Part shown: positions 56,078 to 64,000 of the stretch, piece after piece
Layout: each line of letters starts with the position of its first letter
Numbering within the stretch: the first letter of the stretch is position 1
Assembly (NCBI RefSeq): GCF_001707825.1
Contig: NZ_LYBM01000002.1
Coordinates: 186,001-250,000, forward strand
From: Veronia pacifica
Lineage (GTDB): Bacteria > Pseudomonadota > Gammaproteobacteria > Enterobacterales > Vibrionaceae
Reading direction: 5' to 3'
DNA length: 64,000 bases
Program-made: the position numbers and the translations under genes
The notes under the pieces: generated by a model
The model's input: only the letters and a program-made list of their open reading frames with translations
The model's database searches: none
What the model was told of the DNA's origin: nothing

Positions 56078-57403
56078 ATGCATCGCTGGTTATTATTATT
56101 CCCGTTTCTTATTATTTCTACTGTTGCCGAGGCATTGGAAGCCGAGGCCGAGGCATCAATAGAATATCGTCAGTTTTTCAGAGAAGGGGCGCTGGGACAG
56201 AAAACGCCCCAGTTTTCCGCCACTTTCTTGCCGACATTGTATTGGGAGAGCGAAGAGGGGGGACATTCAATCACCTGGACAACGCTCTTTCGGGCTGATT
56301 CACTCGATGAAAACCGGTCTCACATTGACGTACGGGAAGCCTACTACCAGACATATTTTGACTTGTATGGCAGCCTGGGGGAACTGGCTCTGAAAGTCGG
56401 TGCGGCTCAGGTGTTTTGGGGAGTGACCGAATCACAAAATATTGTCAATGTTATTAATCAGTCAGATCTGGTTGATAATGTGACTGGTGAAAAACTGGGT
56501 CAGCCAATGATTAACGTCAATCTGGATTCTGAGTTCGGCTTTCTCGAATTGTACGTATTGCCTGTGTTCCGTGAGCGCACTTTTGCCAGTGAATCCGGTC
56601 GTTTGGCCTTCCCCGGCGTTGTAAATAATCCGATTTATGAATCGTCCCGCAGGCAAAAGAAAATTGATTTAGGTTTTCGCTACTCCTACAGCTTTGACAG
56701 TTGGGACATCGGTTTTTCTGCCTTTACGGGCACCAACCGCGAACCCTATTTTGCTGCTCAGGTAAACACACCGGTCGATGAAGATCTGTCCACTGACATC
56801 AATATTGTTCCCTACTATGCAAAGATGACTCAGCTTGGCATTGATTTTCAGGCCTTCATTGGCGACTTTACCTGGAAGCTTGAGGCGATACGGCGTGAGA
56901 GTCTGGTCAACCATACAGCGGTGACCACGGGCTTTGAGTACACATTTGTCGGCATCTTTGATACTGACAATGACCTTACCCTTTTCTCAGAATATCTCTA
57001 CGACAGTCGAGATCCAACAGGGCCTGTCAGTATTCAACTTGACCGCAACACGCAAGTATTACTATTGATTTCGGATACGCTTTTTGGTGGTTTACTCACA
57101 CCAGACTTTGATGCGTTGGCTGATGAGCGCCGGATTCTGCCAACGTTTGCAAACAATGACATATTCACCGGTGCACGTTGGGTGTTGAATGATATCAATG
57201 GCACGGAAGTGCGTGTCGGCTGGTTAATGGATATCGAGTACATTACCTCTCATCTTCTTCAATATGAAGTCTCGGGACGTTTTGATGAAAGCTTGTCATG
57301 GAAAGTAGAGGGGACTTTTTTCAACAGTGAAGATAAACAAGATCCACTTTTTGGTGTGAAGGATGATGATTTTGTTAAGGCCGCGTTGACTTACTATTTT
57401 TAA
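56078..57403 (+). CDS. Outer-membrane beta-barrel partner of exporter 1
   Basis: 441 residues with a signal peptide (MHRWLLLFPFLIISTVAEA). The mature protein has many amphipathic strands ending in aromatic residues (HSITWTTLFRAD, LELYVLPVFRERTF, KIDLGFRYSYSFDSWDIGFSAFTG, FTWKLEAIRRESL, FVKAALTYYF) and a C-terminal Phe, the signature for BAM insertion. GAAQVFWGVTESQNIVNVINQSD is almost identical in the paralogue at 63367. It is not a TolC or OprM type. AAGGAG precedes the ATG. Coupled with exporter 1, it may be the exit pore or acceptor for the exported compound; family not recognised. Confidence 0.82.
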   Translation: MHRWLLLFPFLIISTVAEALEAEAEASIEYRQFFREGALGQKTPQFSATFLPTLYWESEEGGHSITWTTLFRADSLDENRSHIDVREAYYQTYFDLYGSLGELALKVGAAQVFWGVTESQNIVNVINQSDLVDNVTGEKLGQPMINVNLDSEFGFLELYVLPVFRERTFASESGRLAFPGVVNNPIYESSRRQKKIDLGFRYSYSFDSWDIGFSAFTGTNREPYFAAQVNTPVDEDLSTDINIVPYYAKMTQLGIDFQAFIGDFTWKLEAIRRESLVNHTAVTTGFEYTFVGIFDTDNDLTLFSEYLYDSRDPTGPVSIQLDRNTQVLLLISDTLFGGLLTPDFDALADERRILPTFANNDIFTGARWVLNDINGTEVRVGWLMDIEYITSHLLQYEVSGRFDESLSWKVEGTFFNSEDKQDPLFGVKDDDFVKAALTYYF

Positions 57404-57752
57404 CTGCGGATTGCTTGATGTGTCAGCTTATTCTTGTGAGGTGATTGCTCTTAATCACTATGCCCTCCATTGCCATCAAGCAATATCGAATCCCCAGAAT
57501 AATAACGTCTCAAACTGGTTCGTAGGAGGTATATAAATATTTCTTCTACGTATATGTGTTTTTATCAAAGATTAACTCCATTTTATTCTAACAAATGAGA
57601 ATAAGACTGTTTTTGTCTAGATTGATAGTCATAATTTTAAAAAAGAAAAATGACACTTATTATATTTAAATATCTGATAATAAAATAAAAAAACGAGTTC
57701 ATCATAAATATTATTGGTTATTTATCCGAACGCTTACCATCTTTATGAAGTG

Positions 57753-57768
57753 GTCTAACCAGTTGGAC
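57753..57768. promoter_or_regulatory. Exporter palindrome 2 (candidate regulator site)
   Basis: GTCTAACCAGTTGGAC; its reverse complement GTCCAACTGGTTAGAC agrees at 12 of 16 positions, so it is a dyad. It starts 74 bp before the box at 57827, the same offset as before exporter 1. Confidence 0.68.
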
Positions 57769-57826
57769 AAAATGTAATTGTTACTAATGAATAAGCAATT
57801 CCCTCCATTTATTTTGTGTCACTAAG

Positions 57827-57840
57827 TGTACTAGCATGGC
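57827..57840 (+). promoter_or_regulatory. Exporter promoter box 2
   Basis: TGTACTAGCATGGC, identical to the copy at 60935. It ends 76 bp before the ATG at 57917. Confidence 0.62.
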
Positions 57841-57916
57841 TGCCAATAAGTTAATCAATAATAAGTTCGGCTGATATCCACTTCTTTTAAATTCAGGCGC
57901 TATTTGTGAGGACACA

Positions 57917-60241
57917 ATGATCCGAAATATGCTTTTTAAATGGCCAGTACATTATCCATGGATTTTCTTGATCGGAATTATGACGCTTGTAGCCGTATCG
58001 TCTTACGGAGCCAAGAACCTATATTTTCGTGGCAGTTACAAAGTGTTCTTCCACGATGACAGCCCTGAAATCTTGTCACTGGATAAAATTCAAAACCGAT
58101 TTGCAGTTAACCAGGGAATAAGCATTGCTCTGGAAAACAAAAACGGAGACATATTCAATCAATCCACACTGCGAATAATCCGGGAGTTAACTGAGCGAGG
58201 TTGGCAATTGCCTTACGCGGTAAGGTCTTCATCTATCGCAAACTTTCAGTATACCTCTGCAGATGGTGATGATTTAAAGGTTGAACCTCTAATATCCATG
58301 GATAACCCTTTGGGCAAGGAAGAGATTGCATTTATCAAGCAGACAGCCATGTCTGACCCCAATTTGCGAGGGGGATTCATTTCTCCAGAAGGTGATGTGG
58401 CTTTAACGACCTTTACGGTGAAATTACCAGAAGATGGAAACCTGACTCAGCAAACGCAAACGATCATCTCGCACGTTGACGCGCTCATTGCCGAGTTTCA
58501 GAAGGAAGACCCGACACTGGTTTTTCACAAGGTTGGCACCGTAGCGTTTAATGCGGCCTTCATTGACGCCGCAATACATGATGTCAAATTTCTCATTCCT
58601 TTGATGTTCAGTGTGGTGATCATTTTTCTTGGTTTTCTACTCAAGTCGTGGCGATTTGTGTTTGCGACCATGATGGTTTTGACCGGGTCTGTATGTATTT
58701 CGATGGGCTTACTGGGTTGGGCAGGGCACTTTTTATCGAATATGACCATAGGCTTACCCATGCTGCTGTTGACGCTGGCCGTTGCTGATTGTGTTCACAT
58801 TATTACTGGATATGTGAACGGACTTAATCAGGGAAAAAATCAGCGTGAGGCTATCTCGTATAGCCTTGAACTCAACTTTACCGCCCTTCTGGTGACTTCT
58901 GTTACTACATCATTTGGTTTTCTAATGATGAATGCATCCGTTTCTCCTGTGCTGGTGGACTTCGGTAACCTGTCTGCGCTGGGTGTAATGGTTGCCTTTT
59001 TACTGTCCATCACTCTTCTCCCTGCACTCCTCGCTATTTTGCCTGTAAAGGTTAACCGTTCTGAATCAGGCAAACAGGATCAGGTGATGCTTGGTTTGTC
59101 TTCATGGGTAATAAGGCACCACAAGAAAATCCTTCCTATCTCAGCAATCGTTGTATTGGGAGGTGGATTTTTAATGAGCAAAAATCAACTGAACGACGAG
59201 ATGATCAAATATTTCAAACCGGGCAGTGAGTTCAGAGAGACGGTCGATTTCCTTGACGAGCGTGTTGGAAACTCAACCGTGAGTATTATTCTCGAGTCGG
59301 GTGAACAACAGGGTGTCACTCAGGTACGCTTCCTCAAAAAGTTGGACGAATTGACCACCTGGCTGGATCAACAGCCTGAAGTGAATTTCGTTTACAGTCT
59401 TTCTGACGTGGTAAAGAGACTTAATCAAAACCTTAATGGCGATGAGTCCGCCAGCTACCGATTGCCTGAAAATGATCAATTGGCCGCTCAATATCTATTG
59501 TTGTACGAGCTGTCGTTACCATATGGTCTGGACTTAAACAGCCGAACCGACATTGATAAATCGGCTGTAAGGGTATCGGTGATCATGAAAAGTCTTGGCA
59601 GCGCGGAAATGCAGGACTTCGAAAAGCGCGTCGAAGACTGGCTGGATGCCCGCGCCCCAGAGTACAGATATCAGATTTCGGATTTATCGGTTCTGCTTGC
59701 TCATATTGGAGAAAGCAATCTTGCCAGCATGTTGGTGACATTGCCTATAGCCATTATTGTTATTTCATCCCTGTTAGTACTAGCCTTGCGTTCGTGGCGG
59801 CTTGGGATACTGAGTTTGATACCGAACTGCGCGCCTATCATTGTCGGTTTCGGAGTATGGTTCTTGGTCTATGGTGAGGTGAATCTGGCGGTGTCTGTGG
59901 TGATCTCCATGACCCTAGGTATTGTTGTAGATGATACCGTTCACTTTCTAAGCAAGTACCAGTTGGCAAGAAAGGAGGGTAAAACGGTAGAAGAAGGGAT
60001 CCAATATGCCTTTGTGACGGTCGGCAAAGCGCTGTGGGTTACAACGGTCGTCCTTGGTTCCGGCTTCGCTATACTCGCATTTTCAGATTTTATTCCCAAT
60101 GCCAGCTTGGGCACGCTGAGCACAGCTGTGGTTTTGTTTGCCCTACTCGGAGACTTTTTCATGTTGCCAGCATTATTGATGCTGATTGACAGAAAGCCTT
60201 ACAAGCGAGCGGAAGAGCAGCTTATTGAACAACGAACTTGA
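57917..60241 (+). CDS. RND/MMPL-type exporter 2
   Basis: 774 residues, intact. Helix 1 at about residues 14-34 (PWIFLIGIMTLVAVSSYGA), then YFRGSYKVFFHDDSPEI; a first periplasmic domain of about 170 residues; helices 2-6 with FLGFLLKSWRFVFATMMVL, MLLLTLAVADCVHIITGY and SFGFLMMNASVSPVLVDFGNL; a second half with helix 7, periplasmic loop (YFKPGSEFRETVDFLDERVGNSTV) and helices 8-12 with NLAVSVVISMTLGIVVDDTVHFLSKY. Twelve helices in two repeats is the RND layout. It is followed by a terminator and not by a barrel gene, unlike exporters 1 and 3. Probably exports a hydrophobic or amphipathic compound; substrate unknown. Confidence 0.88.
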   Translation: MIRNMLFKWPVHYPWIFLIGIMTLVAVSSYGAKNLYFRGSYKVFFHDDSPEILSLDKIQNRFAVNQGISIALENKNGDIFNQSTLRIIRELTERGWQLPYAVRSSSIANFQYTSADGDDLKVEPLISMDNPLGKEEIAFIKQTAMSDPNLRGGFISPEGDVALTTFTVKLPEDGNLTQQTQTIISHVDALIAEFQKEDPTLVFHKVGTVAFNAAFIDAAIHDVKFLIPLMFSVVIIFLGFLLKSWRFVFATMMVLTGSVCISMGLLGWAGHFLSNMTIGLPMLLLTLAVADCVHIITGYVNGLNQGKNQREAISYSLELNFTALLVTSVTTSFGFLMMNASVSPVLVDFGNLSALGVMVAFLLSITLLPALLAILPVKVNRSESGKQDQVMLGLSSWVIRHHKKILPISAIVVLGGGFLMSKNQLNDEMIKYFKPGSEFRETVDFLDERVGNSTVSIILESGEQQGVTQVRFLKKLDELTTWLDQQPEVNFVYSLSDVVKRLNQNLNGDESASYRLPENDQLAAQYLLLYELSLPYGLDLNSRTDIDKSAVRVSVIMKSLGSAEMQDFEKRVEDWLDARAPEYRYQISDLSVLLAHIGESNLASMLVTLPIAIIVISSLLVLALRSWRLGILSLIPNCAPIIVGFGVWFLVYGEVNLAVSVVISMTLGIVVDDTVHFLSKYQLARKEGKTVEEGIQYAFVTVGKALWVTTVVLGSGFAILAFSDFIPNASLGTLSTAVVLFALLGDFFMLPALLMLIDRKPYKRAEEQLIEQRT

Positions 60242-60358
60242 TAGTCCATTTCGATTACATAGACAAGTGAGGTGGGTAGTCTTCAGCTTTGTTGACACTC
60301 TTGTTGTCACTTTGTCTCATATCGGGGAAAAGGGCTTATGGTGATTCATCGATAATTT

Positions 60359-60391
60359 CAGCAGTCTTGGTTATCAGGGCTGCTGTTTTTT
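60359..60391 (+). terminator. Terminator of exporter 2
   Basis: Stem CAGCAG / CTGCTG with a 15-base spacer, followed by TTTTTT, about 120 bp after the exporter 2 stop. It supports a separate transcript for exporter 2. Confidence 0.65.
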
Positions 60392-60859
60392 CCAAAATTA
60401 CTGAGTGTGTTCAGAACACGTATCGTTAAGCTTGTTGAATGTTGCAGCCATTTTTTCTATATGCATCAATCTTCGATTTATCATTTAATGAAAAATTGGT
60501 ATTTCAGCTTGTTTCTCCCTCAAGTCAGGGAATGACAAAAAAGTTTCAGCTTCAATCAAGGTCTGGCTAGGCAAACCGTTCTTCACCACTAAATAAAACG
60601 TTTTGCATTATGTAAAATCAGATGCTGTCTATTTTTCAAGTGCATATAAGCTAATAACCATATATGCAAAAGCTATTCGTTTATTATCTTCCATTCTAAA
60701 TATTGAGAATATTATGTTTATTGACTAAAAAAATAGTCAATAGCACGTTAAAAGCAACTGATTTTCTCAACTTATCAAATCTGGCTACGACTGGTGTCAG
60801 AGCGGTAGCCCACTTTTTTACCGCTACTGATCCCTTACTAATATACAACGTGATGAATG

Positions 60860-60875
60860 GTATAAGCAGTTAGGC
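60860..60875. promoter_or_regulatory. Exporter palindrome 3 (candidate regulator site)
   Basis: GTATAAGCAGTTAGGC, agreeing at 12 of 16 positions with palindrome 2. It starts 75 bp before the box at 60935. The least conserved of the three copies. Confidence 0.55.
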
Positions 60876-60934
60876 ATATTCGAGCTCACCTCCGAGAGGA
60901 CGGCACTTCTTCCTATTTATTTGTGATTGAAGAA

Positions 60935-60948
60935 TGTACTAGCATGGC
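60935..60948 (+). promoter_or_regulatory. Exporter promoter box 3
   Basis: TGTACTAGCATGGC, identical to box 2. It ends 72 bp before the ATG at 61021. Confidence 0.62.
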
Positions 60949-61020
60949 GAGCAGTAATGACTGTTTAGAGTATTACTCCTAACACTTCGACACATTGAGT
61001 GTGCTATTTGCGAGGAATTT

Positions 61021-63363
61021 ATGCTCCGGAATATGCTTTTTAAATGGCCTGTTCAGTTCCCATGGATGGTTCTGATAGGTGTTTTGATATGTGTTGGCAT
61101 TTCTTCTTTTGGTGCTAAGAATCTGTATTTTCGGGGTGGTTACAAAGTCTTCTTTGACGACAACAGCCCGGAGCTGATTGCAATTGATAACATGCAAAAC
61201 CGTTTTACCGCTAACAATCAGGGGATTGGTATTGTCGTCTACAATCCCAACGGTGATATTTATAATAAAACGACGCTAAATATCATCAAAGAGATCACTG
61301 AAAAAGGCTGGACATTGCCTTTCGTCACGCGGTCTGAATCTCTCGCAAACTATCAGCATACTCAGGTAGAGGGAGATGATTTAAGAGTTAATCCGCTGAT
61401 TGGCGATGACAACGCATTAAGCGAACAGGATATTGCTTTTATCAAGCAAGTCGTGAAGTCATCGCCCAATCTCAATGGTGGGTACATTTCTTCAGATGGT
61501 CAGCTCGCCTTAATCACACTCGCGATGAAGCTTCCCGTTAACGATGATGTCTCCGGCCATATCACTGAAATCATCGAGCACGTTGATCGACTGATTGCTG
61601 ATGTTCAGCCAAAGAACCCGTCGCTCATCTTTTTTAAGTCAGGTGCCGTTTCCTTCGAAAATGCGTTCTTCAATGCTGCAGTCAACGATGCCACATTTCT
61701 CATCCCGCTAATGTTTGTCATCGTCATCATTTTTCTGAGCCTATTGTTGAAGTCTTTTCATTTTGTCTTCGCCACGATGACAGTGCTCGTTGGGTCGGTG
61801 CTGGTGTCAATGGGCCTACTTGGCTGGGTGGGACATTTTCTCTCGAATCTGACGATGGGCATTCCAATTTTACTACTGACGCTGGCCGTTGCTGATTGCG
61901 TTCACATCATCACTGGTTACATCAACGGTCTGCATCAGGGAAAAAGTCAACGAGAAGCCATTTCCTATAGTTTAGAGCTGAATTTTGTTGCGCTGCTGGT
62001 GACTTCTGTCACGACCTCTTTTGGCTTTCTTATGATGAATGCCTCTGCGTCACCTCTTTTAGTAGACTTCGGCAACCTGGCAGCATGCGGCGTCATGGTC
62101 GCTTTCATCCTCTCTATCACTTTACTGCCTGCACTATTGGCGATACTGCCGATAAAAGTATCAGCATCAGAATCTGATGTGAAAGATAACACTATGCTGA
62201 AGCTGTCCTCATGGGTGATCGCGCATCATAAAAAAGTCTTGCCTATTTCTGTGCTCATCGTGTTAACAGGCGGCTTTTTGATGAGCAAAAACCAGCTTAA
62301 TGATGAATTAGTAAAGTACTTCAAACCCGGCAGTGAGTTCAGAGATTCTGTCGACTTTCTGGATGACCGACTTGGTAATTCGACGATGAGTGTGGTCATT
62401 GAAACGGGTAAGGCACAGGGCATTACTCAGGTTGAATTCCTTAGCACTCTCGATGACTTTATCCGTTGGCTTGATGAGCAACCTGAAGTCAATTTTGTCT
62501 TCAGTTTTACTGACGTAGTCAAACGGATCAATCAGAACATGAATGGCGGTGATGAGACATTTTATCGAGTGCCGGATAATGATCAGCTGGCTGCCCAATA
62601 CCTACTGCTCTACGAGATGTCTCTTCCATATGGCCTTGATCTGAACAACGACACAGACATCAGTAAATCCGCTGTGAAAGTCCCTATGTTGCTAAGGAGT
62701 CTTGGCAGCAAAGAAATGCAGAATTTCGAAAAGCGTGTAGAGAATTGGCTTGCAACCAATGCCTCACAATATGAGTTCAAAATTTCGGACCTATCCGTCT
62801 TATTCGCCCACATTGGTGAGACAAATCTCGACAGTATGCTAATGACCTTACCGATTGCTTTAGTAGTCATATCGGCGCTCCTCATTATGGCATTAAGGTC
62901 TTGGCATCTAGGCTTATTAAGCCTGATACCGAATTGCTCGCCAATTATTGTTGGTTTTGGGGTTTGGTACCTTGTATATGGCGAGGTCAATCTCGCTGTT
63001 TCAGTCGTCATCTCTATGACCTTGGGTATCGTCGTTGATGATACGGTGCATTTCCTCAGTAAATATCAAACTGCGAGACGCGAAGGGAAAACCGTTGAAG
63101 AAGGCATTCAATATGCTTTTGTGACAGTCGGAAAAGCTTTGTGGGTAACGACTGCGGTACTGGGTTCAGGTTTCGCTATTCTCGCTTTTTCAGAGTTCAT
63201 TCCCAATGCCAGTCTCGGCACGCTCAGTTCTGTTGTGGTTGTCGCTGCCTTATTGGGAGACTTTTTTATGTTACCGGCGCTGCTGCTTCTCATTGATAAA
63301 AAACCTTACAAACAAAAAGAGCGTCGTTTTTTCCAAGGGACTGAATTTAAACAGGGGACGTAA
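61021..63363 (+). CDS. RND/MMPL-type exporter 3
   Basis: 780 residues, intact, starting MLRNMLFKWPVQFPWM, nearly the same as exporter 2. Same order of features: helix 1, YFRGGYKVFFDDNSPE, periplasmic domain, helices with LAVADCVHIITGYINGLHQGKSQREAISYSLE, SFGFLMMNASASPLLVDFGNL, second half with NEVNLAVS-like region (YGEVNLAVSVVISMTLGIVVDDTVHFLSKYQ) and a basic C-terminal tail (KKPYKQKERRFFQG). The first periplasmic loop is the part that differs most from exporters 1 and 2, as expected if substrate or partner specificity differs. A barrel gene starts 3 bp after its stop. Confidence 0.88.
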   Translation: MLRNMLFKWPVQFPWMVLIGVLICVGISSFGAKNLYFRGGYKVFFDDNSPELIAIDNMQNRFTANNQGIGIVVYNPNGDIYNKTTLNIIKEITEKGWTLPFVTRSESLANYQHTQVEGDDLRVNPLIGDDNALSEQDIAFIKQVVKSSPNLNGGYISSDGQLALITLAMKLPVNDDVSGHITEIIEHVDRLIADVQPKNPSLIFFKSGAVSFENAFFNAAVNDATFLIPLMFVIVIIFLSLLLKSFHFVFATMTVLVGSVLVSMGLLGWVGHFLSNLTMGIPILLLTLAVADCVHIITGYINGLHQGKSQREAISYSLELNFVALLVTSVTTSFGFLMMNASASPLLVDFGNLAACGVMVAFILSITLLPALLAILPIKVSASESDVKDNTMLKLSSWVIAHHKKVLPISVLIVLTGGFLMSKNQLNDELVKYFKPGSEFRDSVDFLDDRLGNSTMSVVIETGKAQGITQVEFLSTLDDFIRWLDEQPEVNFVFSFTDVVKRINQNMNGGDETFYRVPDNDQLAAQYLLLYEMSLPYGLDLNNDTDISKSAVKVPMLLRSLGSKEMQNFEKRVENWLATNASQYEFKISDLSVLFAHIGETNLDSMLMTLPIALVVISALLIMALRSWHLGLLSLIPNCSPIIVGFGVWYLVYGEVNLAVSVVISMTLGIVVDDTVHFLSKYQTARREGKTVEEGIQYAFVTVGKALWVTTAVLGSGFAILAFSEFIPNASLGTLSSVVVVAALLGDFFMLPALLLLIDKKPYKQKERRFFQGTEFKQGT

Positions 63364-63366
63364 ATA

Positions 63367-64000
63367 ATGAAAAAATTGTGCGCGTTACTCACAGTAATGA
63401 TGCTTTATATACCCACAGCGAAAAGCCTTGAGGCTTCCGCTGAGTTATCGTTCGAAACCCGACAATTTTTTTCAAGTGGTGAAAGTCGAAAAGAAGATGG
63501 CCAGTATTCAATAGCATTCAAGCCCTCATTATTCTGGGCGAGCGAAGAGGGCGGCCACACTCTGGTATGGACATCGATGTTTCGTGCAGATTCATTAGAC
63601 AGAAACCGCTCTCATATCGACCTCCGTGAAGCCTATTATCAAAATACCTTCGATTTCGACAATGCTGAAATGACACTCAAGGTTGGTGCGGCTCAGGTTT
63701 TCTGGGGGGTAACAGAGACGCAGAATATCGTTGACGTGATCAATCAATCGGATCGTGTGGATGCGGTTTTCGATGAAAAACTGGGGCAACCGATGATCAA
63801 TACTAACTTCGATACGGAGTTGGGTTACTTTGAATTTTATTTAATGCCCTATTTCCGGGAAAGGACCTTCGCAAGTGAGGATGGAAGGCTCGGGTTACCC
63901 GGCCTGAAAACAGATGCGCTCTACCAATCGAGTCGCGGTGCGAGAGAGTTGGATACGGCCTTTCGGTATTCCTATAGCTTCGATACATGGGATGTTGGAC
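63367..64000 (+). CDS. Outer-membrane beta-barrel partner of exporter 3 (3' end cut by the window edge)
   Basis: About 211 codons are visible from ATG 63367. Signal peptide MKKLCALLTVMMLYIPTAKS, then strands matching the barrel at 56078: the ASEEGGH block, MFRADSLDRNRSHIDLREAYYQ, KVGAAQVFWGVTETQNIVDVINQSD, EKLGQPMIN and FRERTFASEDGRL. It starts 3 bp after exporter 3, so translation is probably coupled (GGGGA lies in the exporter 3 end). The pairing of exporter and barrel is thus repeated twice in this cluster. Confidence 0.85.
   Translation, partial: MKKLCALLTVMMLYIPTAKSLEASAELSFETRQFFSSGESRKEDGQYSIAFKPSLFWASEEGGHTLVWTSMFRADSLDRNRSHIDLREAYYQNTFDFDNAEMTLKVGAAQVFWGVTETQNIVDVINQSDRVDAVFDEKLGQPMINTNFDTELGYFEFYLMPYFRERTFASEDGRLGLPGLKTDALYQSSRGARELDTAFRYSYSFDTWDVG

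Larger units (their letters stand above)
57404..57916. promoter_or_regulatory. Upstream region of the second RND exporter
   Basis: 513 bp, AT-rich in 57530-57720, with no gene. It contains the palindrome at 57753-57768 and box at 57827-57840. No clear terminator was found after the barrel gene. Confidence 0.6.
60242..61020. promoter_or_regulatory. Upstream region of the third RND exporter
   Basis: 779 bp with no gene recognised. It holds the exporter 2 terminator (60359-60391), a long AT-rich part, and then the palindrome (60860-60875) and box (60935-60948) shared by the exporter genes. Confidence 0.6.

Overview
The window reads as chromosomal DNA of a marine gammaproteobacterium, most likely Vibrionaceae or a close relative. 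The main grounds are the enteric/Vibrio-type his leader and hisG-hisD order, ppiB-lpxH divergent from cysS, a YchE-type MarC gene divergent from adhE, adjacent cmoA-cmoB, and core proteins that align almost end to end with E. coli ones. No rRNA, tRNA, CRISPR array, transposase or phage gene was recognised.

Layout. 1-3.4 kb: start of the histidine operon on the minus strand (hisD cut by the window edge, hisG, a histidine-rich leader peptide with attenuator) and a YchJ-like SEC-C protein. 3.4-19.5 kb: a large polyamine-catabolism locus. Its first half has the shape of the Pseudomonas spu locus: a glutamine-synthetase-like gene (frameshifted) divergent from puuD/spuA, a second glutamine-synthetase-like gene, a SpuC-type aminotransferase and a SpuD/PotF-SpuFGH ABC importer. 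Its second half carries the Puu genes puuR, puuB and puuC, with an unknown AttH/DUF6670-like gene and an FMN reductase in between. 19.7-24.7 kb: three SDR oxidoreductases, a Baeyer-Villiger-type flavin monooxygenase and a TetR regulator, partly AT-rich and island-like. 24.9-27.8 kb: an omega-aminotransferase plus methylmalonate/malonate-semialdehyde dehydrogenase pair, fitting beta-alanine breakdown.

28-38.8 kb: an EAL-only protein, lpxH, ppiB, cysS, a secreted propeller-like protein, a LysR regulator beside a frameshifted agmatinase/guanidinobutyrase gene, a VirK/DUF535 protein, a voltage-gated potassium channel and a MarC protein. 39-45.8 kb: adhE with a candidate FNR site, a catalytically degenerate SDR, two small unknown genes and a MalY/PatB-type lyase. 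46-53.3 kb: an acyltransferase-3 membrane protein, a small outer-membrane barrel, an ABC-F ATPase, cmoB, cmoA and a TetR regulator.

53.5-64 kb holds the least familiar system. Three paralogous RND/MMPL-type exporters (about 774-780 residues) lie in tandem; the first and third are each followed by a paralogous outer-membrane beta-barrel gene. No periplasmic adaptor is present. All three exporter genes share a two-part upstream architecture: a 16-bp imperfect palindrome and, 74-75 bp downstream, a 14-bp box (TGTACTAGCATGGC), ending 73-89 bp before the start codon. This suggests one regulator, perhaps the adjacent TetR protein, controls a triplicated envelope export system.

Three genes (first glutamine-synthetase-like gene, agmatinase-family gene, first RND exporter) each carry what looks like a single-base deletion, and the TetR gene at 52.5 kb may have a disturbed N-terminus. 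These could be true gene decay or sequence errors; raw reads would decide.
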